From contig CM076141.1 of assembly GCA_038025085.1 (NCBI GenBank), forward strand, positions 14,386,001 to 14,450,000: a DNA stretch of 64,000 nucleotides, given 5' to 3'. Below the pieces are notes generated by a model. That model ran no database searches and was not told the origin of the DNA. It was given only the letters and a program-made list of their open reading frames with translations. A program made the position numbers and the translations under genes. Shown in pieces: positions 53,996 through 64,000 of this stretch (positions are counted from its first letter, which is position 1; each line of letters starts with the position of its first letter). This stretch comes from Tetragonia tetragonoides. Taxonomy: Eukaryota; Streptophyta; Magnoliopsida; Caryophyllales; Aizoaceae.

Positions 53996-56797
53996 TATTG
54001 TTATTTATTGTTATTGTTATTATTATTATTTATTGTTATTATTATTATTATTATTTATTGTTTGAATTTAAGATTAAGCTAACATTGTTTTTGTTGTTTT
54101 CGTTAGGTTCCTTTGGAGCGGTTCGGTGGTGATGGTGTTGATTACAGTACGCATTTCGTCACTGAAGAGTTATTTGATAGTGATACAGATGCAATTAATT
54201 GGGCAAAACAAATTGCCCTTACTATCGGGTTTGAGTTGATAATTTCGTCACACAAGAAGAGTGGAAGCGTAAAATTGTTAAAATGCAATCGAGGTGAACG
54301 CTACAGAGGGGAATTAAGAGACTTAGATACTGCTGCTCGGAAGAAATCGAAAACAAAGGCTTGTAAATGTACGTTCCAGTTAAGAGCTCGGCAAGTGTAT
54401 GGGTCCAGTAGTTGGATGATTGTCCCATTGCCTGGGACTAGGGGTACGCACAACCATGACTTTGCTGTGTATCCTGAGGGATATCGTCAGATGAGTGGTC
54501 TTAGTCCTGGGTCAAAGAAACTCGTTCGTGACATGACTTCGGCACAAACAAAGCCATGTGCTATCTTGGCCGCTATTCAGGAAAAATTTTCCGAGGACAA
54601 TGCAACTAGACGGCATGTGTACAACCACAGAGATCGTATAAGGAAACTTGATTTTGAAGAGAGAGATGTCATTGGTCAGTTTCATCATTTAGCTGTGGAG
54701 AATAAGTACGTACATTGGACAAGAGCCGACCCAGCTACTAATGAGGTAACTCACGTGTTCATGGCACACCCTACATCAATTCAGTTACTTCGGTCTTTTC
54801 CTTGGTTGATTGGCTTAGATTCCACGTACAAAACAAACAAGTATAAGATGCCGTTTCTTGAGATAGTGGGGATGACTCCAAGCAATAAGAACTTCCTCAT
54901 AGCTTATGCCATTATGAAGGATGAGACTCAGGCAAGCTATGCGTGGGTCTTAGATAAGTTGAGGATGCTTATTGGAAATGATGTACACCCAACAGCAATT
55001 GTGACCGATCGTGAGCTAGGGTTGATGAGACCTATTAGAGAGATATTTCCCGAGAGTGCCCATTTGCTCTGTACATGGCACATTAACAAAGTCGTTGAAG
55101 ACAAAGTGTACAGACTTTGTGGAAAAGATAAGCTTGTCGCGCAGAGGTTCAAGAACGGGAGGTGGAAAAATATCATGGAAGCTTCCACAGAAGTTGCCTA
55201 CGATAGAGCAGTGCGTATGATGAAGGATAGTTGGAGGAGTTACCCTCACGTGATATCCTATGTAGAGGAGACCTGGCTGAGATACAAAGAGATGTTTGTG
55301 GCTGCGTGGACGAATAAGGTGCTACACCTTGGCAACACTACGACTTGCAGGGTGGAGAGTGCACATGCCGCGCTAAAACAGTGGTTGAACTCCTCAACTG
55401 GAGCTTTGGATAATGTTTGGAACAAGGTCAACAAGTCAATCGAGTCACAAATAACTGAGATCAAGTACACACTTGAAGAGGGCAGAAGACGAAGAAGTGT
55501 GATGTACTCGGGTTTCCCATTCAACTATCTGACCGGGTATGTTTCCCATTACTGCTTACAAATATTATGGGCTGAGCTGAACAGGATGAGAGAATTGAGT
55601 CACCAAGTATTTGATCGTTGCGGTTGTGTATTGAGATCCACTCATCAGATCCCGTGTGCGTGTGAGTTGAAAACGGCCACGGATACGGGCACGCCAATTA
55701 GCTTGAATAGTGTCCACGAATTTTGGCGAACACTCGTTATTAGTGATGCAGTGGAGATAGCTACGCTTGACATGACTGAGCATCCATCTGAGGACCATCG
55801 ATACTTTCAGTCTCTGGTCGACGAGGTTAACGCAAGCGACCGGGCAGTTGTGCGCAACATATCTGTCCTTATGAATGAGCAGCTTCATCCTGAGGAAGCG
55901 AGTTACGTCGAGCCGGAAGCGAACACGACAGTCAGAGGTCGACCGAGAGGGAGTTCTTCTACCAGACGTGATCCTAGTTCATGGGAGTACTCCCAGAGGG
56001 GTCGTGGTCGCCCTAGGTCATCCAGTTCGAGCCGCGGGCGTGGTCGTAGCTCATCCTCATCGAGTAACTTCGTAAACAGTACTGGTATGAAAACCCATAA
56101 TTTATTAACATGTACATAATGTTGTTACTTTTTGATAAGGACTATTATTGACTTTCTATTATATTGTCTTGCAGCTGGACACGCAATAGATATCACTGAA
56201 TTCTATCATGTTAACAAAATTCCGGGAATCATCGTACCTTTCATTGAAGGATATCTCGATGTGCTTGGGGATGGTAATTGCGGTTTCCGTGTCATTGCGG
56301 ACTACATTTTCGGAGACCAAGAGCAATGGCGAGTGGCGAGAGTTTGCATTGCAAACGAACTCTTAGCTAACCGAGCATTGTACGAAACCCTATACATTGA
56401 AGGGGTCGACGCTGGTTACCACCATATTATGTGGGACGGAGGTGCGTGTAACTATGATCACTGGATGACAGTAATTGAGGATTTGTTCCCGATTGCCAAC
56501 CTCTTCAATGCAGCGATTATGTTATTCGGATACGGCAGCGGAAGGGGGTTATATTCTTGTTACACAGTGCTACCGTTCCAAGCACCTTCGACTGCTACAC
56601 GTCCAAGTAGGGAAATTGTCATGTGTCATTTAGGTGATTCGTATTCCCATTATATCCGTCTGGATTTAGCCTCAGATTTCCCTGTTCCTCCGATATGCGA
56701 AGCATGGTTTACCCACTGTTCTGATAGTGTCGCTGGTTGGGAGCAAATGTATGTTACGCGAAGAGCACATTGGGATCGTTTAGCGAGGTCGACGTAA
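53584..56797 (+). CDS. FAR1/MULE-type transposase fused to an OTU cysteine protease
   Basis: Proposed exons 53584-53625, 54107-56084 and 56175-56797 (GT-AG introns; phases fit) give 880 aa. The ATG at 53584 is chosen because the long frame beginning at 54107 follows an acceptor (CGTTAG) and has no suitable ATG, while exon 1 (MSAGDQEVPSTVAE) ends at a GTAAAA donor in phase. Domains: FAR1-like zinc-binding region at about 45-135 (cysteines near 74, 100, 102; HNH near 129-131); MULE DDE transposase with Asp252 (GLDSTYK), Asp315 (VTDREL), CxxH at 336-339 and Glu431 (RVESAH); SWIM-like region near 540 with CGC...CAC in place of the usual final CxH; Ser/Arg/Gly-rich linker at 625-670; OTU domain with DGNC (Asp706, Cys709) and a candidate catalytic His832 (SHY). 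Role: element mobilisation; the OTU part should cleave ubiquitin-like conjugates, target unknown. OTU fused to MULE transposases is known in plants as a domain combination. No break found. Confidence 0.9.
53655..53912. repeat. Left palindromic GC-rich array, inside intron 1 of the transposase gene
   Basis: Two modules alternate in both orientations: GACTCACCC-TTGGGTGAGTC, itself a near-perfect palindrome (clearest at 53676-53697), and GTCGTCTGCTACAGGCGAC, which also occurs as GTCGCCTGTAGCAGACGAC. Six or so copies. On RNA this would form strong hairpins. Confidence 0.9.
53925..54062. repeat. (ATT)n microsatellite, left
   Basis: About 135 bases of ATT with a few TTG changes, between the palindromic array and the acceptor of exon 2 of the transposase gene. 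It mirrors the tract at 59054-59363. Confidence 0.95.
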
Positions 56798-56901
56798 TTG
56801 AATGTTTTGCGTGATTGTTATACTTATATCATTGTCACATTTTTGTGTGATTGTTATATTTTGCATGTGGAGAGTGGTCGTGATTATTGGAGGTAAATAA
56901 A

Positions 56902-57050
56902 ACAACAAATTACAATAAAACAAAAAATGTAAATAACAAACAACAAATTACAATAAAACAAAAAATGTAAATAACAAACAACAAATTACAATAACACAAA
57001 AAATGTAAATAACAAACAACAAATTACAATAACACAAATAAATAACAATA
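56902..57050. repeat. 38-bp tandem repeat, four copies, between the convergent genes
   Basis: Unit start ACAACAAATTACAATAA occurs at 56902, 56940, 56978 and 57016. The array is AT-rich and fills most of the 305 bases between the two stop codons, where the transcripts must terminate. Confidence 0.92.
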
Positions 57051-57101
57051 ACAATGAAACTCTTATATAAATATATAACAAATTCATCTAGGGTCAATAC
57101 A

Positions 57102-59658
<2,557 letters not shown>

Positions 59659-60138
59659 GGTGGTGGTGGTGGTGGTGGTGGTGGTTGCCGGTGTGATGGT
59701 GTGGTGGTGAGGATGAGTGAGGAAGAGAGGATGAGTGAGAGTGGATGAGTGAGGAAGAGGGGTGGGTGAGGGTAAAATTGGAAAGTGGGGGGGCGGTACC
59801 TAGTAAAAAGGGGCGGTATTTAGCAGTTTTTAAAAGAAGAAACAATGTGTGAAAGTTAGCCCACTTTACTCTTAGTTTATGAGGAGTGAGTGTGCATGTG
59901 GGGAGAAGTATTATAAAACGTTTTATTTGTGATATCCGAGAAATGAGTATGACAATATTTGTTTGGGCGGAGGAAGTAATTGTAAACAAACCGCATTATA
60001 TTGGTCTACTTCGAGAGATGGATATCGCATGATGTGATCCGTTGGCAATTAGGATAGCCACTGAGGTGGTCATTCATATTCTAAATCGACTCGTTTTAGA
60101 ATTAGGCGCGCTATTGTCCGCTTTAAAATTATGGTCAC

Positions 60139-60282
60139 CAACAAGTAGGTTGTGAGAATGGTAATTATTGTGAATGAAGAAACACCTCGCTTTGAACACT
60201 TTATCCTTTAGTGGACTGACTTGATTTACAAAATTATTTTTTATTGAAATGGTTTAAGGTGAACTTGTTATTTAAACCAAAA
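60139..60282. mobile_element. Short insertion with 14-bp target duplication
   Basis: AAAATTATGGTCAC flanks it at 60125-60138 and 60283-60296. The 144-bp insert ends in AACCAAA next to the A-rich target, so it may be a retro-insertion read on the plus strand. The family was not recognised. Confidence 0.65.
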
Positions 60283-60631
60283 AAAATTATGGTCACAACA
60301 CAAGCTTTAACTCAATTGAGAGCTCCTATAGTTGAGCCTAAGCACAAGATAGGGTAGGCTAGGACATCATCCACGCTTCAAGTTCAAACTTGATGGGCAT
60401 TCACGTAAGGGGCGTATATATGGAATATAACATTAGTTAGACTTGCAACTATCAGTTTTAACTTTTGCTTGAGTTAATTCCATCACACTACTATCAACTG
60501 CCACCAACCGCCAAACCCGCCCAGGGAATATTCTCAATACTGTTATTTGAAGGGATATATTCTCATTCTTGAGTAATATTAAAATGTACTTCTATTTTCT
60601 AAAGATTCACAATATATAGGTTAAATTGTAA

Positions 60632-60813
60632 AAAGGAATTACGCTCCTTTTGGATGCTCCTATGAATCATGTCTTGTGTCCTTATGGAGGAGTTAGTCGC
60701 GAGATGTATGACCCAACAGCTAAGAATCAAACCCGGGACTATGACACCCCTCGGCACTAGCCTTATAATTCACCCTTTACCACTATATCATATACCTCGT
60801 GGCCAATACACCA
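60632..60813 (-). mobile_element. tRNA-derived SINE with 12-bp target duplication
   Basis: GTTAAATTGTAA flanks it at 60620-60631 and 60814-60825. On the minus strand the 182-bp element has an A-box-like TATAGTGGTAAAGG and, about 45 bases on, the B box GGTTTGATTC (60733-60724), the spacing of an internal pol III promoter. It ends in a short T tract (ATTCCTTTT). Full-length in appearance. Confidence 0.87.
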
Positions 60814-60825
60814 GTTAAATTGTAA

Positions 60826-61629
60826 TTTTGATGAACAGATGCAATGTGACAACTAAACCCAAACAAAAGAATTATACTACTCATTGCTCATCAACCACAC
60901 TCATTCACTACAAATTTAAGAAATACTCGTACTACACATTGCTCTCTTTTCAATCTCCTTTTACAAATCACACCCAGTGTAAAAGCAGTGAATGCATGCA
61001 AAATCAGGTGGGTAGGTGGCTAGTAATAAGCCTAGTATGCAAGATCGCATTCAAGTCTGTCCATCAAATTTCACAAAGGCCCAACTGCCTCACCTTAGAA
61101 TTTTCTCATACTGAATAATGCTGTCACCTCCATCATTTATACAACCAAGACTTTGGACGGTTGGACCTTGGTTAGTTGTCCCCATTCTAAAATTTTGCAA
61201 CTACTAACTCATCATGATATCTACCTCACATGCAATTTCTTTTCTATTTTGTTTGTTGGGAGTATTGGGACAACATTCTTGAGAATTTAGTTACCTCAAT
61301 ATTAATCATGGCCATGAGCAAAACTGCATTAATAGGGGTTGCATTACAACGGTGTTCCAAAGACACGATGATGTTTTAATTAGTACATTTGGCAATATTT
61401 TGATAGTATGACCACCATTTGATTAAATTTTCTAGGTGTATGATGTTTCATAATTAATTCATGTACTGAAATATGAACTATACACTTGTAAGATAGCAAG
61501 CACAAAAACTTGTACAACACAGAGTCACGATAAGATATGGTGATTTTTTACTTTTTGTGAAAAACAAGAGTATGTAACTTGTGGAAAAGACATCATCCTT
61601 ATTTTTCATAAAAGTCACCCCGTCCCACC
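60826..61629. other. Intergenic sequence without a recognised feature
   Basis: AT-rich intergenic DNA. A 96-codon ORF at 60828-61118 shows no family similarity that I can name and is probably chance. Confidence 0.5.
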
Positions 61630-61669
61630 GCGTACGACGGTCCTATATAGCTTTGTTCTCTTCAACGGA

Positions 61670-61855
61670 ATAGTGCGGTACGGTGAGGAACATAACAAAA
61701 CGAAACGGAACAGATTGGAATGGAACGGCGCGACGCAGATAATGGAAGAAAATGTGAGACACAATGAAGTACAGAATGCGGAACGAAATGGCGGGAAACA
61801 GATTAAAACGGAACAGAACGGAATGCAACTTCAAACGACAAAAAGAACAGGGTTT
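61670..61855. repeat. Degenerate GGAAC/GGAAT repeat
   Basis: About 185 bases in which words such as ACGGAAC, ATGGAACG, GCGGAACG and ACGGAATG recur at irregular 5-20-base spacing on the plus strand. No terminal repeats seen. It lies just upstream of the promoter of the interrupted gene. Confidence 0.65.
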
Positions 61856-61984
61856 TAGCGTTTTTCAACCTTTTATGTTATAATTACCCTATGTCAAAAA
61901 CATAGGATGTGTTTTGGTGCAAAAATGCATGGGATCAGATGTTTAAGCCTCGGAGCGTATAAACAGCACCAAATTAAATGAACG

Positions 61985-62167
61985 CCATTTCCCATGCATC
62001 AGTAAATAAAAGGTACTAACTCAATCATGTAGCCAATAAACAAGCAAGGACATGTTGGTCACTTCAAGCAAACCACCACCTTAGCCATATATAAACACCC
62101 AACGGAAACCCATTTCAAACCAAAACTCCCAACTCTTTAAACACACACAAAACAACATAACAAAAAA
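61985..62167 (+). promoter_or_regulatory. Promoter and 5' UTR of the interrupted gene
   Basis: The elements stand in normal order: RY-type CATGCA at 61993, CCAAT box AGCCAATAA at 62031, TATA box ATATATAAAC at 62087-62096, and a C/A-rich leader (AACACACACAAAACAACATA) up to the ATG at 62168, about 50 bases after the expected start site. Confidence 0.7.
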
Positions 62168-62221
62168 ATGACCTCTATTAACTTCCCTCTCCTACTCTCC
62201 CTACTGTTCCTCCTAACAATA
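62168..62221 (+). pseudogene. 5' end of a secreted-protein gene cut by a copia element
   Basis: The ATG follows an A-rich context (CAAAAAAATG). The first 17 codons read MTSINFPLLLSLLFLLT, a typical signal peptide with a long hydrophobic core. At 62222 the LTR begins, and translation would run only nine more codons before a stop. The rest of the gene, if it survives, lies beyond the 3' LTR outside the window. The mature protein cannot be named from this piece. Confidence 0.72.
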
Positions 62222-62438
62222 TATTGGGAGTATTTGGGAATATTGTGATTTATGCCAATATTAGTTATATGGCAACATTATCATATGGCGTGATTCTCGG
62301 ATATTGGCGTTATTTTATGGCGTGATTTTAGGCTAAGTTTACTTTGTTTGTTAGGGATATCCTTATATAAGGATACATTGTACACAAGCATTGGCAGAGA
62401 AAACATATCACAAAAGTATATTTCTATACATTCTTTCA
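62222..62438 (+). mobile_element. 5' LTR of a Ty1/copia retrotransposon
   Basis: About 217 bp from TATTGGGAGTATTTGGG to ...CATTCTTTCA, placed between the broken gene and the primer-binding site. The usual TGTTGGG start appears as TATTGGG. It contains a TATA-like TTATATAAGG near 62363 and ends in CA. The partner LTR is outside the window, so the start is inferred. Confidence 0.8.
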
Positions 62439-62450
62439 TGGTATAAGAGC
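62439..62450 (+). promoter_or_regulatory. Primer-binding site (initiator-methionine tRNA type)
   Basis: TGGTATAAGAGC directly after the LTR CA matches the 3' end of plant initiator Met-tRNA (usual TGGTATCAGAGC) with one change, as in many copia elements. Confidence 0.87.
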
Positions 62451-62471
62451 AGGTTAATTTTTTTAAATATC

Positions 62472-64000
62472 ATGGCTGGTGACAATGATACACCGCCACC
62501 GCCACTGCCACCACCACCACAGAAAATCGACACCACCTCACCATTCTACCTCGGCGCACATGACCGCCCGGGGGATTTTATCACTCCTGTTCGTCTAAAA
62601 CTCGACAATTTCGATTCTTGGGCACATGCTATATATGTCGCACTTTCCTCTCGCCGCAAATTTGGTTTTCTTGACGGCACCATTACTGATTATACTCCAC
62701 CCGCAACGAAGGAGGATTGGGTCGTTGTTCATTGTATGCTCGTTTCATGGCTTATGAATACCATTGATCCGGAGGTAAAAAGTATGTTGTCTAATTATGA
62801 TAATGCCAAACGTTTATGGGATGATTTACATGAACGTTTTTGTGTTGTTAATGGTCCTCGTATTCAACATTTAAAGTCTCAAATTAATCGTTGTGAACAA
62901 TCTAAAACCATGACTGTTGCTGTTTATTTTAGCAAACTAAAAGTTTTATGGGATGACCTTGCACAACTTGAACCTTTGATTGGTTGTAAGTGTGGCCGGT
63001 GTACTTGTAATATTGGCAAACAACATGAGAAAAGGCGTGAGGATGATAGGTTGCAACAATTTTTACTCGGGTTGTACTCTGATTATTATGCCCACACTCG
63101 CTCCACGATTCTTGCTCAAGACCCTCTACCCTCACTAAATAAGGCATATCACCAAGTTTCACAAGATGAACTTGTCCGTGGACTTGATCGAGTGAGGGAG
63201 GAGCCCATGCAAGCCGTCGGGTTCGCTGTTCGTACCACAGCAGGGGCTGGTCGGGGACGCAGCACTCCTGTCGTCTGTTCTCATTGTCAGAAGCCGGGAC
63301 ATTTGACTTCTAATTGCTTTTCTCTGCAAACCTGTACTCATTGCAGGAAGAAGGGGCACGATGCTACACGGTGCTTTGACATCGTTGGGTATCCGGAAGG
63401 TTGGAACGACAAGAGCAAAGGTGCAAAACCCACGGCTGCCCGAGGCAAGGGGGGTGTGCGTGCCAATGCTGCTTCTGGACGTGACCCCGAGTCGACTTCA
63501 AATGATCCCGTTTTCACACCCGAGCAATGGAAGGCTATTACGGGATTTTTTGGTAATGCTACAATACCGGAAAATCGCCTAAATGGTAAGTTTGATGTAT
63601 CTTCTTGGATCATTGATTCAGGCGCTACTCATCATGTCACAGGTGATAAGTCATGGTTATTTTCCATTCATCAAATTCATTGCCCTGTTGGTCTGCCAAA
63701 CGGCGAAACAGTATTTGCTTCTATGGAAGGATCGGTTCGCCTATCCGATGCGATTACTCTTCATCATGTTCTCTATGTACCTAATTTGGGTTGCAATTTA
63801 CTTTCAGTCTCACAACTTAATGATAACTTACAAACTATTGTCACATTTAATTCTCATATGTGTGTTATACAGGACCAAACGAAGGTGCTGATTGGAACGG
63901 GCACTAGGAGGGATGGATTGTACTATTTTAGCAAACCCGAGGTGGTGTCCGCAATTGAAGCTACTTCGGCTCTGGAACTCTGGCATAGGCGACTTGGTCA
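62472..64000 (+). CDS. Ty1/copia Gag-Pol polyprotein, N-terminal part (runs off the window)
   Basis: The open frame from the first ATG after the primer-binding site runs for 509 codons without a stop to the window edge. Order: Pro-rich N-terminus, Gag_3/UBN2-type Gag (residues ~30-240, with a Cys-rich GCKCGRCTC insertion), two CCHC zinc knuckles at about 269-282 and 288-301, aspartic protease active site DSGATHH near 382, and the start of the GAG-pre-integrase domain (LWHRRLG) at the edge. Integrase, RT and RNase H should follow. The two knuckles and intact frame suggest a young element. Confidence 0.93.
   Translation, partial: MAGDNDTPPPPLPPPPQKIDTTSPFYLGAHDRPGDFITPVRLKLDNFDSWAHAIYVALSSRRKFGFLDGTITDYTPPATKEDWVVVHCMLVSWLMNTIDPEVKSMLSNYDNAKRLWDDLHERFCVVNGPRIQHLKSQINRCEQSKTMTVAVYFSKLKVLWDDLAQLEPLIGCKCGRCTCNIGKQHEKRREDDRLQQFLLGLYSDYYAHTRSTILAQDPLPSLNKAYHQVSQDELVRGLDRVREEPMQAVGFAVRTTAGAGRGRSTPVVCSHCQKPGHLTSNCFSLQTCTHCRKKGHDATRCFDIVGYPEGWNDKSKGAKPTAARGKGGVRANAASGRDPESTSNDPVFTPEQWKAITGFFGNATIPENRLNGKFDVSSWIIDSGATHHVTGDKSWLFSIHQIHCPVGLPNGETVFASMEGSVRLSDAITLHHVLYVPNLGCNLLSVSQLNDNLQTIVTFNSHMCVIQDQTKVLIGTGTRRDGLYYFSKPEVVSAIEATSALELWHRRLG

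Noticed and set aside
54113..56119. A stand-alone 668-aa transposase starting at 54113 and ending at 56119.
   Set aside because: 54113 is a TTG codon and the C-terminal 12 codons are intron. Acceptor and donor sites with matching phases join it to an upstream ATG exon and the downstream OTU exon.
56132..56797. Separate OTU-protease gene.
   Set aside because: Its first 13 codons are intron sequence before an acceptor at 56174; phase fits the transposase frame, so it is the last exon of the fusion.
60297..60430. Second tRNA-derived SINE on the plus strand (A-box-like AACTCAATTGAGAGC, B-box-like AGTTCAAACTTG).
   Set aside because: Box matches are weak, spacing is about 65 bases and no target duplication was found.
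60724..60790. Functional tRNA gene on the minus strand.
   Set aside because: A and B boxes are present but no cloverleaf can be drawn, and the whole unit is a TSD-flanked SINE.

Overview
The window is nuclear DNA of a flowering plant. The introns follow GT-AG, plant L1-type LINEs, hAT, Tourist, Stowaway and Mutator-like transposons are dense, and a near-complete plant callose synthase gene can be read exon by exon. The organism is probably a eudicot; Caryophyllales is only an impression from the element families.

Positions 1-661 hold two copies of a ~310-320 bp satellite-like repeat. Positions 1303-52744 (minus strand) are one gene. I could place all 51 coding exons; they join in frame into 5,706 nt, encoding 1,901 aa. 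The protein matches CALLOSE SYNTHASE 10 / GLUCAN SYNTHASE-LIKE 8 from end to end. The coding part is intact, but the gene is stretched to 51.4 kb because its introns hold at least 15 LINE pieces, three 8-bp-TSD transposons, several MITEs and SINEs, some nested in each other.

About 0.66 kb upstream of the callose synthase start codon, inside a Stowaway-like MITE, sits a 6.4-kb Mutator-like element (about 53407-59823). It looks coding-competent and carries two convergent genes. One encodes a FAR1/MULE-type transposase joined through an intron to an OTU cysteine-protease domain (880 aa). The other encodes a plant-mobile-domain (MAIN-like) protein (609 aa). Each gene starts inside a terminal inverted repeat with a tiny first exon, and the first intron of each contains a GC-rich palindromic array followed by a long (AAT/ATT)n tract. 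The element is therefore structurally mirror-symmetric and is the most unusual object here.

Positions 59977-62167 are intergenic with two TSD-flanked short insertions (one a clear tRNA-derived SINE), then a promoter with CCAAT and TATA boxes. The gene it drives begins with a signal-peptide-like sequence at 62168 and is cut after about 18 codons by a Ty1/copia LTR retrotransposon. That element has its LTR at 62222-62438, its primer-binding site at 62439 and an open Gag-Pol frame from 62472 to the window edge.
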